This document shows, in pieces, positions 1 to 54,093 of a stretch of DNA of 64,000 nucleotides. The notes under the pieces were generated by a model. That model did no database searches. It was not told where the DNA came from and worked only from the letters and a program-made list of their open reading frames with translations. Where the stretch lies: contig NC_092099.1 of the NCBI RefSeq assembly GCF_045679555.1, forward strand, positions 13,716,076-13,780,075. The letters run 5' to 3'. The stretch's first letter is position 1; each line of letters starts with the position of its first letter. The stretch comes from Salvelinus alpinus. Its lineage: Eukaryota; Chordata; Actinopteri; Salmoniformes; Salmonidae. A program made the position numbers and the translations under genes.

Positions 1-211
1 AGCTTGAGGTCCCGTGGAGAGCCACGCTTAGTAGACTGGAGGATCATCATGAAGAGAAAGCATGAGTTTACCAAACATAACTTGGAACTGACTTGTCTTT
101 ATTTATCCCATCAGGGGCAATTAAGTTAGAATGACTTGAATAAGTTAACATGTTAAAACCTTTACAGAAAACATCAAATATAGGTTTATAGACAGAGAAA
201 GTAATAAGTAC

Positions 212-42459
<42,248 letters not shown>

Positions 42460-42468
42460 GGGGGCCGG

Positions 42469-42486
42469 CTATATCCAAGGCATCAT
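42469..42486 (-). promoter_or_regulatory. candidate short upstream ORF in the grb14 5' leader
   Basis: If the leader exon starts at the strong acceptor ending at 42487 (pyrimidine tract then ctccag), its first six bases are two ATG codons followed by CCT TGG ATA TAG, a five-codon frame ending 9 bases before the main ATG at 42459 and in the same frame. Such an upstream ORF could lower initiation at the main start. The acceptor is inferred, not proven; if transcription starts inside this exon the reading may differ. Confidence 0.35.
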
Positions 42487-42489
42487 CTG

Positions 42490-44140
42490 GAGCAGAGAAA
42501 AGAGACGAGCTGTTGGAATGGAGTGTACAGGGAAGTAGCAGAGTAGAGCACAGTGAGAAGGAGCAAGAGCTGGAAGGGATCCTCTGTCTGCTCACAGCAC
42601 ACACAAGCCTCTCCGCAAGGCTCATCTGCTGCCCGTGCGACTGGCCCAGTGGGGCAAAACATGATCCACCACAATAAAGTTATTTTTAACTCAATGACTC
42701 GCAAATGAGCCCTTGCTTTGGCACAGTGGTGTATTAAAATGCATGCACCAACTCTGAGATTTTAGTTGTTAATTCTTCCCTCTATTTCTTTTTTTCTTAG
42801 AATTTTTTCTCTCTCACACTTCCTGGAAAGCAGACCTGCACAGAAAGCACACCTACGCAAAGGGTTGTTAGTATGTAACTTAGCTATGTTATGAGTCCTG
42901 GATGGCTACCAGACTGTAATACCAACTGTTCCTTTTGTCAAAGACTTCGCACTGAGGTCCCGACTGCACTTTAAAACTGAGCCCTGTGCTGGACTGGATG
43001 AATGTAGAAGCGGAGAGTATCCCAGCCATGACTCAGCCATGATGTAGTGGGCTGTGGTGTGGTAGGTTATGTCATTCTGTGACAGCCAGCCAAGCATTAT
43101 GTGGGGCGATAGTTGGCGTGATAACATCTATCTGAAAGGTAATGTGTAACAGAGATTGGGCTGGGGCTGAGAGGCTACTGTAGATAATCACATGCAGGCA
43201 GTTATTATGGTAACATCTGGTCGCAGTACCAGTTTACTTGCAGTACCAGAAATCTAGATGGCAGAACTTCATTCTATACAAACCTTTGCAAATGTTTCTA
43301 ACTCCAATTTCTACTTTATTAGTAAGTAGACATTGAACATGAATTTGTTGTTGGCTGCTGAGGGTGATTATTAATGTTATGTGCTTCAAAACTGAAAAGT
43401 GGCCATTATCTGTATGGGAGCAACTTTTCAAAAAGCTACTTAAAATTGCAATAACAAATAATTATGGCAAACGCTATTAACCCATTTAATCCCATCGGTC
43501 ACAATAGTGGAAAGAAATGTTTGTACTTTACAGGCTCTAGAGAAGATCAACAAATTAGTCATATATTATGCATTAGTAAAAAGGTGTCTAGTATGATTCA
43601 GAGAAGTTTAATATGATTTCTCTAATGGTCTCGAGACCTCAAGCATAAATCTCAAAGGTGTACTTTTACAGACATTTGGCACCAGAAGTCTGTATTCAAC
43701 AGCTTAAAAAACAAACACATTGTTGGCATTTAAAAATATTTTCTTTGTAAATATGTTTAAAAGGGTCTAGTTTACATATCTCCCTTCCATTTTCAATTCA
43801 TTGAATCAATGATGCTGGAGGTATATGGACATATTTTAGCGGTCACACGTGTGACCAATGGGAAAATACAGTGGCACTAACTCATTCATCTTAGCAGAGT
43901 CTTTATTTCAGTAGATTGAAGTCGAGTTGGGTTATGGATATACTTCATCAAGACGATCTTACAGACGATTATCCATTAGCCTTTACATGCTGTAAGTTTA
44001 ATTTGATTGAGAGTAGAAAGTCGTATTTTGTCATTTCAGGGGGAATTGGCCATGTATAGATCCATAAACTGAATTAGTGTAATAATGTAACAAATATTGA
44101 ATGTCAGTAGGTTTGTTTAGTGTCTCTTGCACAAGGGAAA
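42490..44140. other. intergenic sequence 5' of grb14; possible promoter region
   Basis: Starts at the splice acceptor before the first visible grb14 exon. A non-coding first exon and promoter should lie somewhere to the right, but no TATA box or GC-rich island could be assigned. No coding signal seen. Confidence 0.35.
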
Positions 44141-44600
44141 GACCTGGCTATCAGAGCATTGGGACATAGCCACAGGTGTAAACCTGGTTTGTATGGCTAT
44201 TTGGGCTGAGATATAAAGGTGTAGATCTGGTTAATATTAACATTGGGACTCAGTCAAAAGGTGTAGACCTGGTTTTCAGTTTATGAGTATTCAGGCTTTG
44301 GCACATGTTTAGACCTGGCTTAGTTGACTATTGGGGTTCAAGCACAGGTGCAGACTTTGTAGATATTTAAATTGGAGCTGAATTACAGGTGTACCCTTTG
44401 TTTGTATAAATATTGGGGCTGAAATGGAGAACTACACCTATTTTTTGACAATTGGGCCTGACACATAGCAGTAGACCTGTTAAAAAAGAAAAGAAAATGG
44501 GAGTTACACATGCAGGTGTACACCTGGTCTGTAAGAATATTGGGGCTAAAGTACAACTGTACACCTTGTTTGTATGAATGTTGAGGCTTGGGCACACCTG
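44141..44600. repeat. degenerate minisatellite, about 11 copies of a 37-47 base unit
   Basis: Successive units follow the pattern acctggtttgtatgaatatt ggggctga..., caggtgta. The first runs from 44141 (gacctggctatcagagcatt) and the last ends at 44600 (ttgggcacacctg). Units differ at many positions, so the array is old. Two overlapping minus-strand ORFs here are a result of the repetition. Confidence 0.8.
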
Positions 44601-44649
44601 TTTTATATACGAGTATGCTCATGGATTTACCTGGTTTATGAGTAATGGA

Positions 44650-44728
44650 GTGTAGAAATCGGGGATTCGATCCAGCAACCTTTCGGTTACCGGCCCAACG
44701 CTCTAACCACTAGGCTACTTGCCGTTAC
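44650..44728 (-). mobile_element. truncated tRNA-derived SINE (HpaI-type head)
   Basis: The minus strand reads ggcaagtagcctagtggtta gagcgttgggccggtaaccg, then ggttgctggatcgaatcccc. It contains A-box (tagcctagtggttagag) and B-box (ggatcgaatcc) promoter elements of a tRNA-like head. The name HpaI is from memory of the salmonid SINE; the 3' body is absent. Confidence 0.75.
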
Positions 44729-45622
44729 ATGTTCAAAATTGTAATCAGTAACATATCTTTTGGATTACCCAAACTCTGTAACGTAATCAGATTACTTTCA
44801 GTTACTTTTAGATTACTTTCCCCCTGAGAAGCATTAGAAGAAGAAAAACATTAATATTACCAATTGAACAACATATATTGCAAGATAAATCAATGTTAGA
44901 GTTTACATAGGTGGCCATAAATGGATGTTGCATTTTACTTTATGGGTTGGTTTTATGTAGGTTTCTTCTAACCCATTGCTTTACAATACAGATACTAATA
45001 CTATTAGGTTATATCTTTACATTAAAAACCAAAGTCGGTCAGATTTCCAGTCATTCCAGTTAATTTAATACCCCTTGATCTTCAAGAAAACGATTTTGAA
45101 ATATAGCTTAGCCCAAAATTACCTGAGCATATCTCAAACTAAACCCTGTTAAGGATTTTGCTGTCATGGAGGAGTGATTGGTATCATTGCGTCGAGTTGA
45201 AAAATAAATGCTGTTCTCGTGGAGTTGCATGCTTTGAGCACTACCGATAAGTGCTATTTGCATGTGAAAGATGAATGCCGTATGCTGCATTTTCTATAGG
45301 ACCATTAACGTTTTTGTTGGTGTCACCTTGATATCTCAACAATTTGCAGCTGTTTAAGTCTATCAAAAGTGTGCGAGTTTGAGCATGTGTCTGTTTGGCC
45401 TATGTTTTTTTTTTATCAGCACGAACTAGATTGAGCAATAAAAGCCCGACTTGTGGTCTTCATAAATAAAAACTTGTTTTTGACAGTATGTGGAGCACAA
45501 TACCACAGAGGAAGGGAGGAAATCCCTCAAACTTTTATCCGCACTATGCAGCGGTTGCAAGAGCACAATTTTCACTGGCTGTCCACTGGTCGAAAAACAT
45601 TTGTGTTAAAATACAAATATAA

Positions 45623-46014
45623 ACTGAGTGTACAAAATATTGAGGACACCTGCTCGTTCTATGACAAATTGACCAGGTGAAAGCTTTGCAATCTTATTGA
45701 GGTCACCTGTTAAATCCACTTCAAATCAGTGTAGATGAAGGGGAGGAGACCGAGTAAAGATGGATTTTTAAGCATTGAGACATGGATTGTATATGCGTGC
45801 CATTCAGAGGATGAATGGGCAAGAAAAAAGATTTATGTGCCTTTGAACAGGGTATGGTAGTACGTGCCAGGCACACCGGTTTGTGTCAAGAACTGCAATG
45901 CTGCTGGGTTTTTCAAGCTCAACAGTTTCCGTGTGTATGAAGAATGGTCCACCACCCAAAAGGACATCCAGCCCAATCAATATTAAAGTGTTCTTAATGT
46001 TTTGTACACTCAGT
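45623..46014. mobile_element. short Tc1-like element (type E), complete ends
   Basis: The left end actgagtgtacaaaatattg and right end ttaatgttttgtacactcag are inverted terminal repeats around 340 bases that hold only N-terminal scraps of a Tc1 transposase gene (gaatgggcaagaaaaaagat, gaacagggtatggtagtacg). A non-autonomous deletion derivative. Same family as the fragment at 8000-8505. Confidence 0.78.
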
Positions 46015-46801
46015 GTACATTTGTGAACAGCCATCCACAACAACCACAATCTAAGGTGCAAATAGCTAAATGAGAGAGCAGCACTGTGATTCACATCAAT
46101 GCGCTACTGTACGTAGATTTCAATAGTAAGTGTTATCCGTAGCGCACACCACTGCTGTTGTCCTTACCTCCAAGCGTTTATTCAAGTTGGATAATCTTTG
46201 GATGCAGTCAGCACCATTGGAAGACATAGCTTGGACTGTAGCCTACAAAAGCCTATTCCTGCTCTTTTCACGCAATCCTTCAAAAGGCATTTGGTGTGTC
46301 ATCACAGGTCTCTGACTTGTGGTCAGACTCGATCAGGCGGAACAAACTTAAATGTGTGCCTTTTTTCAACGCTGATTTGAATGTCACTGAAAAAACAGGA
46401 GTCAAATAATTATTGCAAACATCCTTTCTGAATTGAAAAGTAATCCTAGAAGTATTACAATATTTTTGCTGATAAAGTAACAGATTACAGATGTATTCTG
46501 TAACTCCCCAAGTCTACAAATGGCATAAAATCTGATTTTTGAGGGGTAAGAAATTGGTTACATGTCCCACTACCTCAATATCACTTGTTTTGATTAAATA
46601 TAAGTCATGTTCTGCGTTTTCTTATCACTCGATTCTTTGATTCCAAAGTAAACGCGAGAGTCATCAAATGGCCCATCATTGTGTCTTTTCACAGTTAACA
46701 AAACAAGCACTAAAGGGTTTTCTTGAGAAGGACACTGAGCATCTTTTCCCAGAACATGGCTTCAGTCTCACCCTGAAGAGGCTCCTGTGTCTCAGTGTGC
46801 G

Positions 46802-46860
46802 TCCCAAATGGAAACCTATTCCCTATATAGTGCGCTACTTTTGACCAGAGCCCTATGGGT
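46802..46860. repeat. half copy of the palindromic short element
   Basis: tcccaaatggaaacctattc then tagtgcgctacttttgacca: one arm of the element at 9833-9940, in the opposite orientation to the copy at 40110. Confidence 0.75.
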
Positions 46861-47349
46861 CCTCAGTTGTTTAAGCAGCCCCCTAGCAATTCAATGGAAA
46901 ATCAGACAGATCTGTATGAAAGGGAGCTGTGTGCCTCCAGTAATGCACTCCCAGTGTAAAGGAGCCTGAGCTAACAGCACTGTCACAATAACACAGCTCC
47001 ACCTGGCTTAGGTTACCTTTTCACTTAGACACACCATCATAAGAAAGGCCCCCTCTCTGGAGAGCACCACTGACAAAGCACGACACAAAATAAAAAAACA
47101 GGAAACAATCAAATAAATGACATGCTACTGCTGAAGTCTCTGTAAAGGTGAATATAAATAGTCCCATGCTTATTCATCCAATGCATAAGCAGTACGCAAG
47201 TAGCCTTGCACAAGCCTTGTGCGAACCGGAATGGCTCATAGGGCAGGAGCCTCCTGTTTCTGTAGCGTGTAGCAGCTTGATGTACAAGTATACCCCCTGG
47301 ACAGGACGCAAGTCTATCGCATTAGCAGCACAATAGTGAATTAGCGCAG

Positions 47350-47351
<2 letters not shown>

Positions 47352-47391
<40 letters not shown>
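47352..47391. repeat. (GT)n microsatellite
   Basis: Twenty GT units, then a GA-rich stretch. Confidence 0.95.
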
Positions 47392-47392
<1 letters not shown>

Positions 47393-47617
47393 AGAGAGAG
47401 CGAGACAGACAGAAAGTAAGACAAAAAGACACTAAGAGACAGACTAGTCAAACAATCCAACTGGGGTCCTACAAAAGCAAAGTCTGAGACAAGGACACCG
47501 TGAGGCCGAGCAGAATGAGCTGTCCAAAAATAACCCTGGCCTGAAACATATTCTTCGGCTATCAGTCAATGCAAATGCTTTCCAATTGTCCCTCACAATG
47601 ACATTTTGTAAATGACG

Positions 47618-48450
47618 GATCTCTATGGCAAGACGCATCATTCACCCAAATTTGGTTAAAATCGGGCCAGTGGTTTCTGAGATATCACGTGGGTTTGCTA
47701 GACTCATATCCCTGAGCATGTGTACCAAATGTCACCTCTCTGAGTCAAACAGATCAATAGATATAAACATGTGCCCATTATTGCACCACCGTGTGGTCAA
47801 TATTAAATGTTCTTACATATGTTGTCCTGCAACGTGTACCAAATTGTGTTACAATACGAATATCCTTTTACTTAACTAGGCAAGTCAGTTAAGAACAAAT
47901 TCTTATTTACAATGACGGCCTACCCCGGCCTCCCCTAACCCGGATATCGTTGGGCGAATTGTGCGCCGCCCTATGGGACTCCCGATCCCGTCCGGTTGTG
48001 ATAGAGCCCGGGCTCGAACCACGGTCTGCAGTGACACCTCTAGCACTGAGATGCAGTGCCTTAGACTGCTGCGCCATGTTGTTTAAGGTACTAGTCTGGA
48101 AAATATTGCGTTGAGACCTTTTTCCATAGATGCCAAATATCAAGTTTCGTGCAGATCGGGCCCAGAAGAGTAACGTTTTAAGTGTTTTTCACAAAATTCT
48201 AAATGGTGGACCTTATCAGTCCCTGGGGCAAATGTGTTCCTTGTGAGAAGAGGGACCTATGTCCAGAATGTCATGACTAAGTCAAACGAGGTGAGGGGCG
48301 TGACAGTTCAAAGTTTGCATTTATAGCGCCACCATCTGACCAATCATTGTAATTGTGTAAATGCCAGATCTCTATGGCAAGGAGCATCATTCACCCAAGT
48401 TGTCAAAATCGGGACAGTGCTGTCTGAGATATCGCGAGTGACTAACGAAC
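47618..48450. repeat. pair of direct repeats flanking a SINE
   Basis: 47618-47705 and 48367-48450 share gatctctatggcaag, gcatcattcacccaa, aaaatcggg.cagtg and tctgagatatc. Probably two units of one longer dispersed repeat whose centre carries the SINE at 47872-48077. Family unknown. Confidence 0.6.
47872..48077 (-). mobile_element. tRNA-derived SINE (SlmI-like)
   Basis: The minus strand starts atggcgcagcagtctaaggc, a tRNA-Leu-like head with A box, and has the B box ggttcgagccc. The body gggagtcccatagggcggcg and the tail taactgacttgcctagttaa follow. The copy at 59996-60208 shares the full length and orientation. The name is from memory. Confidence 0.8.
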
Positions 48451-48524
48451 GTACGAACAAATGTACGGACGGAGACAGATGCACAGTCCCCGATCCAATT
48501 TCATTGTGGGGGACAACAATATCT

Positions 48525-50790
48525 GGTGAAATCCTAGGTACATTCTAGCTTGTGTGGATTATGTATGAGGAGTAATGGTCGAGTAAGATGTTGAGCACTT
48601 GTAAATTACGGTAAAGATCACAGGCCAATCATAGAGTAGCTGCGGCATCCGTTTTGTCCCTTAACCTATGATCTAAGTTGTTGTTGTCATTGCACACACA
48701 GTACATGCAATGGAAACAAAGCCACATTAGTGCTGTCTCCCAGAGGTCATATTGCATTCTCATACATTCAGCAGCCCCACAAAGTGATCCCCTCTCAGGA
48801 CTCGACCCAACATGAAGACTGTCCACAGCATTAGCCTGGCCTTGTTAGAACAGTCTGCCTTGTCTAGCCTACACCCCAGGTTGGGCAAAACAGTGACGTC
48901 TCAATGGTTTCTATTTGGAGCTAAGGATAGAGCTTAGCATTGCTAGATCAACACGTATGTACTGTCATTATACGAGTAGTGCTGCTCGTTTCCTAGTCGA
49001 TTGTTCTTACTGAATATCCTAGTCCCACTCCCCTCACCTGATATTCATGAGTGACATGGGGAGTACAGGCGAGCTGCAATTCGTGCTACAGTAGGTTGGC
49101 CTTCCCACTGTTGGGTAGGTACAGTAACGTGTTATTTACAGTGTCACAGATGATTTCGTAAGGAAAATATAAGCTCGCAAAGACAAACAAAGCCTATGTG
49201 TCTTTCATCAAGGTGGTGTGGTTTACGTTGTGGCTGAAGAAACAGGAACGGGTCCGGGCACATACAGTGTGACTGACATCAACATATGATCTAGCCCCTA
49301 GACTATGTTCTCGCTAGGATATGAAGTAATTAAGCAAACATAATCATCATCAATTATTTGTCTCTGGAGCAGCATACTCCGCACATGCAAGTGGTACTGC
49401 GCTTATGGTAAGTGCAGAAACAGCTATTCTTAGACTGTCATGTAGAAACATAATTGCGCATTCGAAAAACAGCACACATAACACACTCTCTCACCCCATT
49501 TGACCTTTACTGCACAACTTACTAAGCAGTCTGACCCCACACGCTCCCCAGTCCCAGCTGTCTACACTACATTGGCTGCTCTAATGGAGGACCTCGTGGA
49601 ATTCAAATAGCAAACTGGCTTTCCTTTCTAATGCTTCATCCTCTGTTGACGCAGAAAAGAGGACAGCTATAATACCCCAATCTATCATTTCTTGGAGTCC
49701 CGGTATGATGATTAGAGAGAAATGTTGTATGAGCCATTATGTGTATGACTGAGCAGCCAAAACACCTCATGCTGCTAGATTAGCAATAGACAAAACCCTG
49801 TGACAAAAAAAATAAGTGCCAAAGCTAAAAGCAGAAGAATCCAATTCTCGATCCAACAAGCAGATTACAGAAATGTAATGTGATATACTCTAATGTTACC
49901 GACTTCCAAATTTGTCATGTCTACAGTATGTACGCAACACTACAATTACTACTGTAAAGTAATGTAACTACTGGGAGGGGGCACAAAGAGGAAGAGAGCG
50001 CAGGAAAAAGAGAGAGTGGAGAGAATCAGATTCTCTACACATTACTGTCTGCAATTTACATATCAAATACCACCAAGATTGAGGGATTGTCCGCTGCTTG
50101 TGTGCATCTCTGTTGAATTCTATCCCGAGTCGTGGCAGATGAAGAACTAAAGGAAGAAATCTGGCACAACACATTCAGTACCAATGATGTCATGAATAGT
50201 CATGCTTCTTGGGTATAATCTAAATAACAGGACCACTCCACACCTGTGATTTGCCAACGTTGACAGTTACTATTGAAAAACTATGGAATGGTCTTTTTTC
50301 CAGATGTAGTTTTACACAAAGTTCTGAAAATACTCACCAATTAGTAGATAAGACTTTGGCCTGAAAGTATTTTCTCAGTAGATTATTACTATTACCTGAG
50401 AAGAGTGACACTTAAAGTGAAGAACACACAATAATAACTGATAAGATACATTTTTAAGTATAGCACCTAATAACGTGTAAATGCAACTTAAATTGCTTTA
50501 CAAATCCCTTCTGAAAACAGGAAAAAGACAGCTAAATTCACTGATCCCAGATTTACTGACATGCATGGATAACAGATTGGCCAAAAGAGGCAAAACATTT
50601 TTTTTACCAATTTAGACTGTTCTTCTTTAAACTGTAATCCTACTCTTAAAAGGATCATCCATGTGGAATAGACTTGAATAGTATTCCAATGGGGTTTTCA
50701 AAAAGTACAAATTCTGTGTGTTAAAAGGTATGATACTGTAACTACACAATACAAGTTTGACTGGTATGCACATCAATGTACAAAGAACCG
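48525..50790. other. gene-free intergenic sequence
   Basis: No exon-like frame and no repeat that I can name between the grb14 and cobll1 genes. Confidence 0.45.
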
Positions 50791-50797
50791 CATATTT

Positions 50798-51340
50798 AGT
50801 AGGGTTGGGCGGTATCCAGATTTCCATACCTTCATATTGTTCCTGTACCATACCAGGGTATATGGTATTACCGGCAGTGCACACAAGAGGAGCCATTTTC
50901 ATCTTTTTATGCTATCAAGTACTTGCGAATTCCTATAGCAGACGTTAGGTAAATGCTAACAAACATGAACTAAATACAAGGACAGATAACCCAGCTCATA
51001 AAGTTATACAACTATCTCAAAAGGTTACTCACACTTAATCCAGGAGGGGATTGATTGTCTCTGCTGTAAGCAAGAACCTTGATCTTGCATGCTAGCCACC
51101 TATTGCTAGCAAGTTAGCAAAACAAATGCATAGCTGGAGCCCTGAGCTGGAGAAAATCTATTTGGCACTTAGATAGTCAACTTGTAGTTATTAGATATTT
51201 AGCTGGCAAACATTAGTAGTGAATTTCAAGTGTAACTTGATCACCTCTATTGTGCTGCTCAACAGTGGATCTTCACAAAACATCATTTTGCTCCATGTGC
51301 TCTTTGTAAACAAACATACCATGTGACTGGCTAACTGGTA
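50798..51340. repeat. composite dispersed repeat, copy 2 (uninterrupted)
   Basis: gggttgggcggtatccagat, ataacccagctcataaagtt, tccaggaggggattgattgt and tttgtaaacaaacata: the same order of blocks as 21670-22575, but without the nested insertions. Confidence 0.6.
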
Positions 51341-52436
51341 TGTGTAAAAAAATAATAATAATAAAAAATTTTAAAAAACTGTTCTCAGTAAATAAAAATG
51401 TTCACCTGGATCCACTTCAGAGGACTATCACATGCCCTCTTATTCCACTGCATGAACTCAGGCATACAAAAAGACAGGCAAAATACCCAAGAGCATAATA
51501 AATTACAGGCTGTAATTTACAGCCTACAATAGTACACTTGTAAACACTCAGACTGCCTGGTGTCCTCAACCACTCTCAATACTGTATATTCAGAGATATC
51601 GCTACTCATTATAATGAAACATTAACATGCATCTGTCGAGCACACACTCTTTGCAACTCTAGGAGAAAATACTTGAAAACTTGTAGATAACATTTGCTAA
51701 ATCTGTACAGCATAGCCTGTTCCCTGAGTGTACTAAAGCTCTAGGCTGAAGAGCTTTTAGCCTCTGAGTGTATTGCAGGAGATAGGCCCTAAGTGGATAT
51801 TTTAGAGGTCTCCTTATTAAACTACTAAAAATACACACCCATTCTTGAAGAATTTTATATGAGGCAATAACCTGCAATGAATTTCAAACCTACTCAGGGT
51901 TTGGAAGCTAAATGTTTTTTAAACATTTTATTTCATTCCTAACGGCTATGCACCAACTTGATCATGCTTCTTTCAAACTTACTACCTTTAATAATTATTG
52001 TATTTGATCAATAACAGGTTGAAATTTTCTTAAGTAATACATTATAATTTAACATTTGTATATACATGTTTTACACATTTAGTCATGGTCAGTTAAGTGC
52101 TATAATAGGATACTATTGTTATTACTTTACTGATGGTTAGGTGACTGCACCCTATTATAGCCTTCTGCTCTAATAATGACTTTCAATGTCGAGCCATGAC
52201 TCGGTAAATTCATACAAACAGCCAGATGGCAGTAGTATGGTATTGAAGTGACATTTTACGGTAGTCTGTGTGAAATAAAGCGCTAGAGTAGCCTGTTTGT
52301 AATCTTCATCATTAAAAAGAAAACTGTCATCGTTTTTTGCTGAAAATAGTTGAAATTATGTTTTGAATTGTGAATGAATAATGAAGGGTTACAGCCTTTA
52401 GTTGTATTTTTCCATAACTTTTCAATTCCCATTTAA

Positions 52437-52700
52437 GATGCAATATGCAGAAATCGCTCCGCCATTTACTGGTTGCTAAAATTCGAATTGTTCGCCTAAA
52501 TTCAGTTTATGTGCCAAAACAAACAGTCATTGTGTAGAGAATCCTTGTACCATCTAAACCGCTGTGATATACAATATGTTGGGTTATGTTAAATGTATTT
52601 TCAGCTGTTTGATGCTGGTGTACAAAACCGAAAGTAAAAGACGCAAAAACTAAAACTTTTGGATGCTCAAGGGTGTTCATGAAGGAAACAATAGTATACT
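52437..52700. repeat. dispersed repeat (gcagaaatcgctccgccatt)
   Basis: Blocks cgctccgccatttactggtt, gagaatccttgtaccatcta and gtgtacaaaaccgaaagtaa form a unit that I have met in other salmonid loci. Family not assigned. Confidence 0.45.
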
Positions 52701-54036
52701 TGGCGGTGGAAGGGCTGCAGGAATGCCGACATGCAGGAACGCCCGAATTGCGGGCTGCAGTTGCACACTATAGATTTTTAGACTTGTTTTCAATTAGAAT
52801 GACAGATCTATAATTCCATTTCTATGTTAATTTGGGCCGGTTGCCAAAAAAGTGACATTGTAGCTTTTAAGGCTACATTATTTCACCTCAGCCTCTTATG
52901 ACATAGACAAGACAGGTAGGCTGCACGTGTTTTACCTTTCCTGGCACAATGCACAGGAACACGCATCACACACATCGTCTTCAGAAAATAAGACTATGAG
53001 TCAACATAATCGAAGGAAATCTAAAAACACAATGGGTAGGTCGAGGACACCATGTAACCATCGTCATGAACATAATTACACAGTAGGCTAGCTATACTCT
53101 TTATCGGTCTAACTCAAAAAATTAGCCTATGCCAGCGCTGCCTAGAACATGGTTTATTGTAACATAATACCTGCTGCTCGCTGAAATGGCACCGTTACTG
53201 CATATCGCTTCTTCGCTGTCTTTGAGGTGTTTGCTCATTTAGTCCACGCGCTCTCCCTAGACAGGTGTTTATATTTACTTATGCGTTACGTCATGCACAG
53301 CCCTCACCTTTTACCTGAGGGGTCTGGCGCTGAGATCCGGCCTGAAAAATGGTTCAATCTTGTAGAGAGAAATATCATCTTTCTTTTTATGTGATGTTGT
53401 TTTGTACCGTTCAATTGTAGTTGAAGCATGCTTCATTTCAGTTACTGGACCTTTGTACTTTTAATAACATGAATTGTCTAGTGTATATGATTTAGTTGCA
53501 ATTAGTGTTGAACTCATTCAGAAAAAAATTGTCAGTGAGATACACTTTTTGATTGTCAATACTTTAATATACTGTGAATGTAACTTTAATTCATAACAGC
53601 ATTATATGTTTAGAGAAATACTTTACATACCAGTGTATGTCCGGGCACAGCTTTATCAAAACCAAATGAGTAACATAAAATAAAACAGACTGAGGAATTT
53701 ATAAGTACCACTTTCAGGTCAGTCCAATTATTGACCTCTTCAAAATGGTAGACAGTACTAAATAGGCTACTGTATTTTCTCAATGAAAATTACAACTCAA
53801 TATTAAAACTAATAATATACATATTCATTGGCAAAATAAGACAGCTGAAAAGTCCAATATGAATCAAATTTCAAACACAATTGGGAATAATACATCAAAT
53901 TATTTCATAACATCAAAATTATATGTGGAGGACATACAGTAATTTATCTCATAACAAAACAGAAAAGTAGTCTTCTACAGTGTGTAGGTTGTTGTTAAGA
54001 CTAGCAACCAAGGTCTTAAAACTATCAAACAAAGTT
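52700..54036. other. 3' flank of cobll1, including its 3' UTR
   Basis: Follows the cobll1 stop on the minus strand. An AATAAA overlaps the stop codon itself (54036-54041, minus strand), and another is near 53152. Which one is used, and where the UTR ends, cannot be decided from the sequence. Confidence 0.4.
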
Positions 54037-54093
54037 TTATTCCTCTTTCCTGGGCTCAGGCACTGACAGACTCGAGGGCAGGATATCGGGCTC
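54037..54093 (-). CDS. cobll1: cobll1 candidate terminal exon (18 codons plus stop)
   Basis: [18 protein letters not shown] and TAA. It follows a very strong acceptor (a long T run, then gtattttcag) and is in phase 0, as required by the large exon's end. In mammals the large exon is followed by exons with the WH2 motif (LLTAIRSGE-type); none is recognisable in 54094-55470. This exon could be the true end of a WH2-less form or an alternative end. Confidence 0.6.
   Translation of the reverse strand, partial: EPDILPSSLSVPEPRKEE

Noticed and set aside
44141..44600. CRISPR-like array of spaced repeats
   Set aside because: The units are degenerate tandem copies without constant repeats and unique spacers, in a vertebrate genome.
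44650..44728. Possible tRNA gene
   Set aside because: It has A- and B-box-like blocks, but no matching acceptor stem, and the sequence is the head of a known type of tRNA-derived SINE.
47872..48077. Possible tRNA-Leu gene on the minus strand
   Set aside because: The tRNA-like part continues into a SINE body and tail that are repeated at 59996-60208, so it is a retroposon.
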